A stretch of DNA of 64,000 nucleotides from Haliotis asinina (taxonomy: Eukaryota > Mollusca > Gastropoda > Lepetellida > Haliotidae). The translations under genes and the position numbers were made by a program. How positions within the stretch are numbered: position 1 is the stretch's first letter; every line of letters starts with the position of its first letter. The stretch lies in the NCBI RefSeq assembly GCF_037392515.1, contig NC_090281.1, positions 44,120,645 through 44,184,644 on the forward strand. The letters are read 5' to 3'. Under the pieces are notes generated by a model. The model searched no databases, was not told where the DNA came from, and worked only from the letters and a program-made list of their open reading frames with translations. Of the stretch, positions 17,876-32,440 are shown piece by piece.

Positions 17876-19189
17876 GAGGACAGGCATGATCTATTACACT
17901 TAAAGCAGACTAGTAGACTTGAAAAAATAAATATACACAGTTATGATAACAATTCATGGCTATGAAAATCCCATAAAGTTATGTGAACCTTGTGATTGTA
18001 GAAGATTGTCGTTTAAAAAAATTAAAAGAGTACATTATAAATATTGTTGTATTAAAGGTGATGAGTTTTTCTCTTGTTTCTTCCAGTTTGAATACTAGGA
18101 ACTAATCTGTTTTTAAGGCAGGGTACAGTTTTGTCATTTAACCAGTGTTTCTTATATGAAAGGAAATGATTCTATGTCTTTGCATATTCAAGATAGTGGT
18201 CATTCACAGATAAGAGCATGTCATGAACCAAATAGAATCTTGTGCAAAGAATCTTATGATAGAAAGTCAGTTTTCTGTCATTTATGACACAGATATGTTT
18301 GTCACCAAACAAACCCTTCCCTCTCCTCTTGCCATTTGTTTCCACTGTGAAATGTCATGTTTAGAAGGGTTTTTCTTCTAAATATTTGAAGCATCTGTCT
18401 AATTTTTTTTCCCAAGAAACAGTAACCTCTACTCTGAACCACCGAAAATGTCCTCTTTAAAAAGATCCATGAGGAAAGGTTTATAGAAAATGCTTTTGCA
18501 TATAAATCCAACTAGCAATCTGCATGTAAAATTATACATATGCAGATTTTCAATGGCTGCAACTTAATTACAGTTGATTTTCATTTATGTTTTCATGGCC
18601 TTCCAATGAATACTAGCACTTGAACCTTGACAAGATCTATGTTCACATTTCATTTAAGAAATTCAAAAGTATCAAAGTTGCGCTTTGTTACTTTGAACAT
18701 ATTAAGACACTTTGTATATATACAGTGTTTTGTGGCTGTTTTGTAAAATGTCATGAAAACAGTTAAATTTATTTGCTTGGTAGATTATTTAAAAATACCA
18801 CACTAAACTTCCTACATAACACCTTTCTGTACAGTGTTAAGGACCTCCATTGAGTGTGACATCTATGTCATCATTTGGTAGTTCACATGCTAGTATGCGA
18901 ACACATTTAACCATACATCCTTGTGATATAAATTATAAACCATGACATGACCCCTTCTTATGCCAGTTTCATAGTGGAAAGGTTGTTTTATTTGAAGAGA
19001 TCAGTTTTTATTTATTTGATGTTTGGTTTTAGGCTAAAATGGCCAGAAGGCTTTCAAATAAGTTGGAAAGTGAAAAACATGGTCTCTTGTGAAAGTTCAA
19101 ATTTCTGTCGTCTGTGTTTTGTTGAAAGAAATCCACATTATAGTCTGGTATTAAGCTCCATGCAGTGATGTGACTGTTCCTCAGTTTCT

Positions 19190-19215
19190 CATGATGATGA
19201 TGATGATGATGATGA
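19190..19215. repeat. (GAT)n microsatellite
   Basis: A short run of 'gat' triplets. Confidence 0.85.
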
Positions 19216-21087
19216 TACTGACTCTAGTGGCTCACATCATCATTATATATGTAATGCCAAATCATGTGTTGCATTAAGTTTTATGTATCCTCAGTACTTT
19301 GAGCTGAAACAATGAAGAAGATTAAATTAGCTTCGGTAGTAAGTTCAGTTTGGTTGAGTATATGTTCAGTTAATCAAATTCCAAACTGACACAAATACCA
19401 TCACATATTATCAGTAATATTGCTGAAATTATTTCTACTTAAATCAGCAATGCCAATAATTTCACAGAAGATGTTACAATTTACCATTCTCAATTCTTTT
19501 ACAGTACTAATGTCCAGTATTACTCAATACTAGTTCCAAATTTGGAGTAATGACAGAATAATTTTCTCTATTCACATGGTTAACTGCTTCGACATAAATC
19601 TTCCATGAATGTTAAATTTGTCTGTCACTTGTACTGGGGCTGAATGATGGGGAATGGACTGGATGGAGCAGCACACACTGTATTGGAGCTTGATCTAGAG
19701 TGTCATTAGCAACCAGTGATCTTATTTTGTTAACAGTTATTGTGAAATATCTGCCATTAATTTATCATCCCTTGTGGTGTAACTTATTTGTTCCAAAATA
19801 AAGAGAAAGCTGGAATCAAATGCATGTGTTTGTGTTTTTGTGGATACAGTTGAGGCCTGCCTGGCTAGACATCTAAGCTACTGTTGTTTGCAGTGTCGAG
19901 TTGTGTCCTTTGTGTGTGGTAGGATCATGTGACCAGATAATCTTAACAAGACATTTAATCCACTGCAAATTGCTATACAGAGTTATGTCCCCTATGAGTG
20001 CCAGAATCATAAGACCAGATTATGTCAGTGTGGGCATACTGCCATTATTCTCCTGTCAGTAAGTGGTTATAGTTGGTCAAGGCTCAGTCCACAGTGACAT
20101 GGCACCTCAGTGGGCAGGCATGGTCCATTAGTCATACAGTCATTTCATGAAATTTCATTTAATATCTTAATGTACCAAAGTGGATCACAATTTCAGCATC
20201 ACTTCTTGTCACTAGCTGTGAAAACTATTGTACAAAGAGAGAGTTGCACTTCAGCTTGGCTTTGAAGCATTTACACCTGTTTGTTTGACACTTGCTTTGT
20301 CCAGAGCAGCCACATCTCACAAACCTGTGTCACATATAGATGAAAGGAAATTTCATGAAATAACTGAAGTATGTTGATTGTTGTTATCCAAAATGTCGTG
20401 AAATGGCTGACACTGTTTGTCATTTCACAAAATGTTTAGTCATTTCACTAAATCAGTGATTTCTCAGCCAAACTGTATCTTAATAGGAGACAATCCACAC
20501 AATAGCACCTGCATTTCTGCTTGTACACATGCACTTGCTGACAAGGACATGTTCATACACACAAGCACAACTTTCATGCCAACGCATTGTACTAGCCCAT
20601 AACAAGAATCCATTTCTATCCTCCATAAGGTCACTTCAATGAACAGAGGAACCAGCATTGTTGGGACTGGCCCAAGTGCCAGTGAAGAGGGCATGCTGGT
20701 TTAACACACTTTTCCCATCCATTCACATGACTGCTCGAGCCATCTTGACACGGTGAGTAACAAATTGTGATAAGACAATTATTTTTATAATACAACTGAC
20801 ATTCACCAATATACCTCACATACTTAGGCCTAAACCTTATCTTTACTCCTTTTCATTAGGCAACATCAATTAGCTTAATGTCGATGGTAATGTTAATACT
20901 CGTTCAGCCAATCAACAGGAGAGCCAAGATGGCGGATGCCGGTTTAGAGAGTGTTAATCACTGTACAAACAGTCAGTCGGAAGGTTTTAGCTGTGCGGAA
21001 ATAGGGAATAGACTGAGTAGGACTGATATGGAGTGCATGCAGGATTGGAGGGCTACCGGTTTAGAGGGCTTCCACTGTATATCTTAA

Positions 21088-21245
21088 GCGGTGGGGTCGC
21101 CTAGTGGTTAAAGCGTCTGCTTCTCACTCAGAAGACTTGGGTTCAAATCCCCACATGTGTGAAGCCCATTTCTGATGTCCTTCACGTCATGTAGCAGGAA
21201 TATTGCTAACACCAGCGTAAAACCATACACGGTCAGTCGGTCATA
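21088..21245 (+). mobile_element. tRNA-derived SINE, near full length
   Basis: The head 'gcggtggggtcgcctagtgg' leads into 'ttaaagcgtctgc', a B-box 'ggttcaaatcc', then 'gaagcccatttctg' and a tail ending 'gcgtaaaaccatacacggtc'. The two boxes lie at tRNA-like spacing, so the head is tRNA-derived and would carry an internal Pol III promoter. Diverged copies in both orientations occur through 23-41 kb. Confidence 0.8.
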
Positions 21246-21365
21246 GTACCTTTAATATTTCCCTGTTTTGTTCATCCTGAAGATAACACATCACGTCAGA
21301 AGTTACAGAATTTATGTAAGTTGTCCATAAAGTGTTTCAGTAAATAGATACACAAGTTGCGCTCG

Positions 21366-24205
<2,840 letters not shown>

Positions 24206-24489
24206 GACGAACCTGAAAAGGGATACATGTTAAGTACTTAAGTAGACAGTAACCATTAGTATTCATCGTGCATGCTGTTGGCGACGTCAACTACCCGAGA
24301 TAATGGGTTATGTGGGCTAATAGTTTTGAATAAGTCTTTTTTTTAGCCTTTTAGCGATTATAACTATTTTAGAAGCGTTGGAAGAAATAATCGCCCAAAC
24401 CTCACAAATCAAAATGCACCTGCAAGTAAAAGGAACAGCATGCGGTATCGATCGCTATAAACAAACATATTTAATTCTTTATTCGTTTT

Positions 24490-25330
24490 GCTGTGGTGTG
24501 GAAAAGAGGAAACTATAACGCCACGACTCCGTGTCTTTGGATGGTTTCCAGCAGACCATTTCCGCCCAGGATGCGGACGTCCAGGAGTTACCACCCATAC
24601 CCAGGGCCGTTACATCCGGGCTGCTCACTTGCTTCATCGTCGTGTCACAGCCGTGGAAACTGCATAACGCATCCCTCACATCCCGCTGTGTAAAGTGGGG
24701 AGTCGACCAAGATGACCAGTTGTCTTCATGTTTTGAGAGACCCTATCGGTGCAATCACTTGCTGTGGTGTGGTGCCGTCCGGAACTGGAACCTTAGAAGC
24801 TGGAGGCGAAGTTGGTTCATTGATGAATCGAATTTCCTCTTCATAAGCGAGATGGAAGACAGCGTCTTTACCATTGGAGAAATGAACGTTTTGCCCCTAA
24901 CTGCATTCGACAGGTCGACAGATTCGGTGAGTACAGTGTCATTGTGTGGGGTGGGATGTCTGATTTAAAATTTGACATCATCAGCATCAACGAAGTTCTT
25001 GCACGTCACATGCTTCCGCCTATGGGCCGACACAGGGAGTTGTTCCAGCGTGACTAGGCTACGTAACATACAGCACGTCACGGTACGCTACCTTGTCTTG
25101 GCATGACCATTCCGCTCACCAGATCTACACCCGATAGAGCACCTATGGGATGGACTAGATCGACGCGTACATAAACGTCAAAACGCACCCACACATTTCC
25201 ACAACTGGAAATTGCTTGAAGAGTGGATAGGGGCGACTTTGTCGACTTACAACGCATTGACTTTGACGTCATCTTGTGGACTCAGCAATATAGGCTGCTG
25301 TGATGGTGGCGAACCCTTTGTCTTTACACG
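24490..25330 (+). mobile_element. Tc1/mariner transposase remnant
   Basis: Broken frames give a recognisable Tc1-like transposase. 'WFIDESNF' near 24812-24835 is the FxDES block around the first catalytic Asp. 'VIVWGGMSD' follows after a frame change near 24940. 'SPDLHPIEHLWDGLDRRV' at about 25115-25170 is the SPDLNPIEHLWD block. 'LLEEWIGATL' lies near the end. Several frame changes and in-frame stops separate these blocks, so it is inactive. It lies between the EFh-A coding start and the predicted EFh-A promoter, that is, in the 5' UTR intron. Terminal inverted repeats were not resolved. Confidence 0.8.
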
Positions 25331-26160
25331 TGTGGATTTTTACCTAATTACCATTAAAATTACATTAAATAATTGCTCTTTAACGCCTTTGTAGCTTCTG
25401 CGTTTCTTATTTTTTTAATTTTCATTTTTGAAGAATGTATCTAATATATTGGCATCAAGTAACCGTGACAATAAGGATCTTTGCCCCTCAAAGACAGGAG
25501 TAATTGATATTGGTACGTGTCAACTCCTATGTTGACAGCGGTATCTACATACAGTAGAATACAATGTTGAACGAACAAATATCATTAAGCATTAAAAGCA
25601 ATTTAACAATTGTATAATACAGTTAATAAGGTTTACTGATCAATACAGACGACAGCATTGGAGGTTTTAAGAGCAGTTCACAGTATTCTGGCAATGCGAC
25701 ATCAACTGGCAGTACAATTGTAACGAGAGTTCAAAATATAACAGCAGTACAATTATAATGGTAGTACAAAATACAAAAGGACTGGAACAAGCTGTCATCG
25801 GTATCAAACTTCCAAAATAGGCTTAGATTGGGTAAAACAATGACCAGTTTTCTCAACCAGATGAGAGAACCATGCGCTTTCCCTCTCCTGCAGTTCAGCC
25901 AGGATGCCTCTGTGGGATGCTGGATTAATATGCAGTTTTTCAAGAAGATTTCAAAATCATCCAAATATAGTACCTTTCACACCACCACTCACATTAGATA
26001 GTACTACACTCCCGACAACTTATTACTGCTAGACCATTGTAACCAACTTACCAGGAATGATGTAATACAATTGTGTTTGACAACCAGTTACGCGGGAAAT
26101 CAATAACAAAATTTCCTGAACATTTAACGGTGCATACACATTCAAAGAGGGTTGTCTCAC

Positions 26161-26216
26161 CTGGGAATGTGGTTAACAGACTGGGAAGAACAGGTGATTT
26201 CGCAGGTGCTATATAG
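26161..26216 (-). promoter_or_regulatory. Candidate EFh-A promoter and 5' UTR exon
   Basis: Read on the minus strand, 'ctatatag' at 26209-26216 is a good TATA box. About 30 bases downstream comes 'cttcccagtct' and then a strong donor 'cccag|gtgagac', with the exon ending at 26161. It would pair with the acceptor at 24213, just before the EFh-A start codon, across an intron of about 1.95 kb. The start site is inferred from spacing only. Confidence 0.4.
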
Positions 26217-26354
26217 ATAATCTAAGTGCACGTGGCAAGAAGATGACGCCATAAAAAGTATATGCTGATAAGACCTGTCATGAGTGGCGTACAGAGACAT
26301 CAGTGATGACTCACGTCTGCACGTCTGATAGTCATAACCGGACACGTCCATCCT

Positions 26355-26560
26355 GACATCCTCGGCAGAGACGTCGGTTACAGCTCACCTACGTGTAAAC
26401 GTCTGATACTGTAGGTTTGGAACTCCTCTGCAGAGACGTCGGTTACAGCTCACCCATGTGTAAACGTCTGATGCTGTAGGTTAGAACTCCTCGGCACAGA
26501 GGTGGGTTACAGTTCAACCACGGGTAAACGTGATTTACGTTTATAACTCCTCGGAAGTGA
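26355..26560. repeat. About 75-78-bp direct repeat, 3 diverged copies
   Basis: The block 'gagacgtcggttacagctca' followed by '(c/g)gtgtaaacgtctgat' recurs three times, the third copy more diverged. The repeated 'cgtc' and 'taaacgt' motifs are unexplained. It lies just upstream (on the minus strand) of the candidate EFh-A TATA box. Confidence 0.75.
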
Positions 26561-26599
26561 CGTCCATAGAAATCGTAAGAACTTTTGTCGTAAGACATC

Positions 26600-26836
26600 T
26601 ACTCATAAGTACCTATACGGTTCTAACTATACCTATGCTGTTTCCACTCTATCATAAGTACCTATACTGTTTCCACTCTATCATAAGTACCTATACGGTT
26701 TCAACTATACCATAAGTACCTATACTGTTTCCACTCTATCGTAAGTACTTATACTGTTTTTACTCTATCATAAGTACCTACACAGTTCCAACTATACTAT
26801 AAGTAACTATACTGTTTACATTCTATCATAAGTATC
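26600..26836. repeat. 29-bp minisatellite, about 8 copies
   Basis: Units of 'ataagtacctatactgtttc' plus 'cactctatc' recur with substitutions and one or two length changes. It is non-coding and intergenic. Confidence 0.85.
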
Positions 26837-26878
26837 TCATATACGCCCATAGGAACTGCACACAATCTCACAACCCCC

Positions 26879-26879
<1 letters not shown>

Positions 26880-26931
<52 letters not shown>
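26880..26931. repeat. (CA)n microsatellite
   Basis: About 26 uninterrupted CA units. Confidence 0.98.
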
Positions 26932-26934
<3 letters not shown>

Positions 26935-27394
26935 GCTTCAACATGGCTTCGATCAAAGACGTGTATTCATGAATTTTCTTGATCCAGTAATTCAGTACCA
27001 ATTGTTCCATGTAATCAAACGGTATTGCAGGCAATTATCTTCGTTTTCACTAGTAGTGGAAGAGGTTAAATTTCTTCATCTTCTATCGAATCGCCAGTAC
27101 ACCAGTACACACACAGCCTATTAGGAACACAGATCCCCCCAAATCAACTAGAATCTGTACTTTATTGAGAAAAAGCATTATACTATTTGCTACAGTGTAA
27201 CCAGTGTATGAATGAGGGAAGTTTGAAAAGAATCGGTTAAAATTCGTTTTCTTCATTTTCTTCATTCTGAACTTTTTTCCTTTGGTCAAGGTGAGAAGAC
27301 AGAGACGCGTCAGATGAAGGAGTTGAGGGATAAATTGTTGCAGTTGTCATACCCAGGAATAATTCGGAATGTGCACGTTAAATAGGGCAGGAGA

Positions 27395-27880
27395 CATTTA
27401 GTGCTAAATATTCACTAAAATCCACGGATGTTGAGAAAAATCACACGTAGTTTTTAAAAAAATCACTAAAATTCATGAATATTGAGATCAGCCACATTTA
27501 CTTTTGAAAAATGATTGAAATGCATTGATATGAAGAACCGATGCATCTAGTGTTGACAAAATCTCTAGAATTCATTGACATTAAGAATAGCCACATTTAT
27601 AATTGACAAGTCGCTAGAATTCATGGATATTGAGAACAGTCACATTTAGTGTTAAACATGAATTGAAATTTATGGTTTACTGATATTAAGAACAGCCACA
27701 TTTAGTGCGGACAGTATCAGTAAATTTCATGGATACTGAAAACAGTCATATTTAAAGTTGACAAAACCACTAAAATTCAGTGATATTGATAACAGCCACA
27801 TGTAGTGTTGACAAAATCACCAAAATCCATAGATATCAAGAATAGCCTCATTTACTGATGAAATACATTCAACCATATGA
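27395..27880. repeat. Old minisatellite with a unit of about 50-56 bp, 9-10 copies
   Basis: Blocks of 'gaacagccacatttagtg' / 'ttgacaaaatcactaaaatt' / 'catggatattga' recur every 50-56 bases. Divergence and small length changes are heavy. It is much older than the other arrays here. Confidence 0.8.
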
Positions 27881-28099
27881 AAGTAGGACCTGCCACCTGT
27901 AGTGTGGGAATACGATCAAATGCATCGACCTAAGAAAAGCCACATTTGATATATACTCAGCTGTATATTCATAGCGAGACAATGCGACATCGCAACATTT
28001 GAAATGAAGAGTGTTTTCTTGATCTGATTCTGTTCCCTGACAACAAAGTTGGGACCTCTTGGGAACCTCTTTAGCAATGCTCCAGCAGCGTCATAGCGG

Positions 28100-28206
28100 G
28101 GAACGTAAGATACAGGCATTACGTACTGTACCCATACAGAGAATCAAAACCGGGTCTTTTGCGTGACAGCAGACGAACACTTTAACCCCAGGCTACGCCG
28201 CCCAAT
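28100..28206 (-). mobile_element. SINE head fragment (reverse orientation)
   Basis: Read on the minus strand it starts 'tgggcggcgtagcctggggt', then 'taaagtgttcgtctgc' and a B-box-like 'ggttttgattc'. It ends after 'tgggtacagtacg', so only the tRNA-like half is present. It lies 3' of EFh-B. Confidence 0.7.
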
Positions 28207-28575
28207 GGTTTTCTGATTGATAACGTTTTTCTTTGATGAATATAGCATGAAGGAATACTCTCGAAATTAGAAATGAGTCTGTCACACATTGTTTAATTCA
28301 GACATAGCTGATTTCGTAAACGTCTGATGATACTACTGGTGTTTTTTTTCTATTCAATCATCTTTATCATTGCCAAACTGAAATATACGCTGTATCATAT
28401 TATTATCGTCACAGCCAGGAATAATGATCATATATCAGAGGGCGGTAGACTACTGGATTTATCAGAGCTGAGATAATCTAAACTGTCAAACCATTCATGA
28501 TTTGCGTTGAATTCACTTATCAATCTATTCTTTGGAGTGGAAAAACAAACCAAGAGATTTGGCGACAGGTAGGTG

Positions 28576-28581
28576 TTTATT
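28576..28581 (-). terminator. Poly(A) signal of EFh-B
   Basis: AATAAA on the minus strand, about 42 bases beyond the EFh-B stop codon. The position suits a short 3' UTR. Confidence 0.65.
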
Positions 28582-28622
28582 TTGATCCTTGACGAGACTA
28601 TAGACACTAGATGACGACCTTT

Positions 28623-31466
28623 TTACAGAGTAGCGACTCCACCAGCTGCTGCCTGGGCTTTAGCCTGGATGATGAACAGGATGGTGAACAGCTGAAATGC
28701 AAAACATGTACGTGGAAAACTCTATTGGAGTGAGTGAGTGAGTTTAGTTTTTACCTGCAAAATGGGCCCATTGTTATGAGCATCCAAATGAACATCGATC
28801 TAAGCAATCGGGTACCGATGACATGTGTCAAACAATTCGCCTCTTACGACAAGCGTGGGTTGTTGAAGATCAATTCTAACCCGGATCTTCTCGGGTCATC
28901 ACTGACTGAAACTGGTGAAGTCCAGGAAAATGTTCTAGCTGTGGACGTTTCACTTCTAAATGCTGTTTAAAGATTGCAATTATAGCGTTAGCGGTTTTCG
29001 GTTATAAGACACGAATCGTTAGGAAAAAAGTCAAACGTGACACACATAGATAATTTGACAAGTTTCTTTGGACAGCATAAATGGCCATGTTTCTCGTTCA
29101 CTCTGTTTTCATTTGTGACCAGCCAGTGTTCTTTCGAATTATCGCCTTGCTGGCTCAGTGGTGGTGTGGGGCTGCCTTCCGTATGGCTGCTTACTGGATC
29201 TTATCACAGCACCTGCGACACTTAATGGTCAACGTCATCAACAGGAACATTGGTTGTCGCCGTCGTATCGTAATAAACACCCCCTTGCCCAATATTCATG
29301 GATGGCAACGTTAGGCCTAACAGTCTACGTCCTCGACGATTTGCAGAACAACGCCATGACCTCCCAAGAAGCACGGATATGAACCATTCAAAGTCTCAAG
29401 GAACTGACGTGGGCAGTTCATGAGGAACTACTTTATACATGCATTCAAAAGTAGGGAATAAATAGTGACGTTTTATATACCGTGTTCTCATAGCTCATAC
29501 CAGATTCTCGACTTACCTGAGTGAAATATTGATCAAACTCATGTTTACTGACTTGGCCATCGTCTGAAAAAGTCGATAGCAGGTGGTTTATGATAATATT
29601 ATTCTAGGAAAATGCACGTAGTTAGGTGCAATAACAATAACACAGTGTAGTGCAACATTAGGCACTCTAGTATGATACTGTGCACTGTAGATACCGTACA
29701 GAAATGGTCCATAATATTCTTAAAAGAAGACGAAAGAAAGAATTTGTGCGAGAGGTATGGCGTACAAAATATTCATATGTTAATAATTTTTTTCCTTCCC
29801 CTTAAATCCGTTTACCTTTGCATTCAACGCATTGATTGTGAAGACGCCTTTGAAAAGAAACTATTTTGCGATCATCTCAGTCGACCTTGTGCTTACGAAC
29901 ATATACTGAACAATAAAAGAAACGCAATGTTAGAAAAAAAACCTGAAATGTCATAAAAATGAATGTTCGTGTTTATGTTTTCCTGTTAAAACACAAGAGT
30001 TGCGTTTCTTTTGCTGTTTAGTTAAGTTGAAATCGTCTTCGTACCATTCTGGTCGATCTTCTTGAAGTAAAGGTTGAGATCGGAGGAGGTGATGGCTTTG
30101 TTTTTGTCCATGTCAAGCTCAAGGAAGAGTCCTTTCCCGATGGCAGAGAGGCTAGCCTGGGTCCCCGAGAAGCGGGACGTGAATTCTTTTTCAGTCACGG
30201 ACTTGTCGTCTACGGAATGAGAAAAAGTTTTACTGTTGTTGCAGCTTGAAGAGCTGCCGCAGCGCAGACACTAGGGTTAATACGATATGGTAATAGCTGA
30301 GGCAAGTGCCTTAACTGTGACACGATAATAAAGTCAAATGACGGACACTATGATAACATCAAATGATGAACACTAGGATAACATCAAATGATGGACATTG
30401 AAATAACTTCAAATCATGGGCACTATAACAATGTCAAATGGCGGACAGAATAGTAATAGCATCAAAATATGGACACTATGATAACGTCAAATGATGGACA
30501 CCATGATAACATCAAATGATGGACAGAATAGTAATAACGTCAAATGATGGACGTGATTATAATGTCTGTTAACGAGCAATATAATAACGTATAACGACAA
30601 GCACTAATAATATCATCTACCTGCAAGTACTTTTTCAACATCCAGAAAACATATTAAAATAATGTACTATAACAGTGTCTGATGATGAATACAATGATGA
30701 TCTCTAACGATGGGTACAGTTCAAGACTGGTAACGTAATAACATGTCATGACGGGTACAGTAATATCACTTAAATGGGTACTTTGATAGCATTTAATGAC
30801 AGTAATAACACTTCAGTGACGGGTTCTTTAATAATATCTCATCTCATTTAATGACATTAGAGCAATAACATTTCATGACGGGTACAGTGATAGCGTACAA
30901 CTAGATTTGTAATAACTCCTTACGGTTAGCGTCGTATTCAGTGAAGATGGAGGTCATGTCAGCTTGGTCAAATTTTCCATCCTTGTTAGTATCAGAGGTT
31001 TTGAAGAGGAGGTCCACCTGGGCTTTGACGGTGGCCTGGAACTTCGCTACGGCAGCGTCAGTACTGGCATCACTAGTGTACGCAAGGTGAAGGTCATTTT
31101 CAAATGTGCTAGTACATAAAACGCGTTGCAACCAAGGCATAAATTATTTTCGAAATCTGTCGAATGCCTTCACAATTTATCTTGGTAGTAAGTTAATGGT
31201 CAAAAAAGATCTTTTATGAAAATATTAACGGAAATTTGTCGATGTAACCAGGGAAATGTAACACATTTACATGGAGTATAAAATACCATGAAAGTAACGC
31301 ACACGGAGAACCCTGTTAATCCGGACGAAGATTTAATAGTGTCTATTTGGATAAACTGATAATCGGGTCCCGCCAACGAGGTGTGCATGGTGAAAATAAC
31401 CACAAGTTCTCACCCGGCGACGAGGACAGCAGCAGTCAGCGTGGACAAGACGATCAGTACCTTCAT
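28623..31466 (-). CDS. EFh-B: secreted four-EF-hand protein, tandem paralogue of EFh-A
   Basis: Minus-strand exons are 31414-31466 (ATG), 30924-31072, 30045-30209, 29517-29563 and 28623-28691 (TAA). Phases are 2,1,1,0, as in EFh-A; only exons 2 and 5 differ, by one codon each. The protein has 160 residues. The signal peptide is MKVLIVLSTLTAAVLVA, and the mature protein starts at GDAST or nearby. EF loops lie at 45-56 (DTNKDGKFDQAD), 65-76 (DANHDKSVTEKE), 100-111 (DMDKNKAITSSD) and 120-131 (DQNDDGQVSKHE). Loop 3 has lost the Gly at position 6 and the acidic residue at position 7, so it probably binds Ca2+ more weakly than in EFh-A. The tail LFTILFII plus Ala/Gly-rich residues matches EFh-A in kind but not in sequence. 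The acceptor 'cattttcag' lies 6 bases before the ATG, as in EFh-A, so a 5' UTR exon is expected upstream; I did not find it. Confidence 0.88.
28727..28915 (-). mobile_element. SINE-related composite in EFh-B intron 4
   Basis: It begins 'gagtgagtgagtgagtttag', the reverse complement of the local SINE tail. It continues into the dispersed element shared with 17.75 kb ('gatgacatgtgtcaaacaat', 'cgcctcttacgacaagcgtg'). The two parts may form a single family or a nested pair. Confidence 0.6.
29040..29450 (+). mobile_element. Tc1/mariner transposase fragment in EFh-B intron 4
   Basis: Frames changing along the stretch give 'VVWGCLPYG' and 'LDLITAPATLNGQRHQQEH' near 29159-29245, then 'NTPLAQYSWMA' and 'DDLQNNAM'. 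These match the VMVWGGIS, LNGQRYxxE and NARPHxAxxxxxFLxxN regions of Tc1-like transposases. It is only the middle of the gene, with several frame changes, so it is dead. It is inserted antisense to EFh-B. Confidence 0.7.
30300..30895. repeat. Decayed 25-bp minisatellite filling EFh-B intron 2
   Basis: Units such as 'actatgataacatcaaatga' plus 'tggac' recur about ten times between 30318 and 30560. More diverged versions ('gggtacagtaat', 'taatgac') continue to about 30890. The array takes up most of the intron between exons 2 and 3. Substitutions and length changes suggest considerable age. Confidence 0.75.
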
Positions 31467-31472
31467 GGTTGA

Positions 31473-32440
31473 CTGAAAATGGAATTCATAAGTAGAAATT
31501 CACCGTCGAGCTGCTGATACACATGCTCTGGATAAATGAACCACGTAACAGGATCGGGTAGTAAGGCGAGAATACTTGGTCGGTGTATACTAGGCACATA
31601 AAGAAACTGCGTACAAGGATTGAAAATCTGAATTTATCAAACCTGTGTAGCATGTCAAAACATTAATTACAGAACAGGCTCGTTTCCTTATTACTTGGTT
31701 CTGTCCTATTGTGCAGCTTAATGCGATAACCAGTCCAGTATTTTAGACTATGTCATTTAACTGGATGCATAAATATTAAGTCTGTTAAGTCTACTACGTT
31801 GTACGTATATTGCAACACTAAGCTCCTTCTAATCCTAGTAAATACGTCGTACAACGAGCTCTGATAAACAGAAACCTGGAAATCGTGGAAATATCAAAAC
31901 GAGGCTCTGCCGCTAGAAAAGTTTAGCGGTCTCTGACGGAACTAATATTACATCAACCTTTTTGTTCGTTACAGAACTACGCTCAATAAGACACATAACA
32001 GGTTTAACCAGTGAGCCAGATGCATTGTAAATCGTTGACTGGGGCAATCTGTGATTCCATAGTTAAGGTATGCTGCCTCAACCTCGACATAAAGTAGAGA
32101 ATGACGGTGCAATTAAAGTTTAAAATTGAAATTCATTTGTAAACACCATTTTCTTATGAAACAAGGATTTGGAATTCAGTTTAACCAGAGTTGTTTGTGG
32201 TGTCAATTTACACTTTCACACGAGAAAATTCGGATCATCTGAAAAGTAGATCATTGTCTGAATAGGTTAATGAGACTTATGTTTCGGTATGCACATAAGA
32301 ATTTAAACTCAAAGATCAGTGACATGTATTCAAAATGCATGCACGTGCCACGTTCCGTGACGTCAGTGGTTTCGTCCTTGAGACGTGCAGTGCGTTGTTG
32401 CTTGTGCGATCCAGGGAAAGAGAAAAAGAGCAAATGAATG
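31473..32440. other. No gene recognised; 5' flank of EFh-B
   Basis: The stretch is unique AT-rich sequence. I found no clear TATA box plus donor pair that could be the EFh-B promoter. Confidence 0.4.

Larger units (their letters stand above)
11476..21087. other. Gene-poor stretch, including the ZMYND19 3' UTR
   Basis: Beyond the ZMYND19 stop I find no exon that I can support. The 3' UTR presumably begins at 11476. Possible AATAAA signals lie at 13746-13751 and 19797-19802, but nothing shows which is used. Contents are AT-rich unique sequence, GAT microsatellites at 15389-15427 and 19190-19215, and a dispersed repeat near 17755-17875. Confidence 0.5.
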
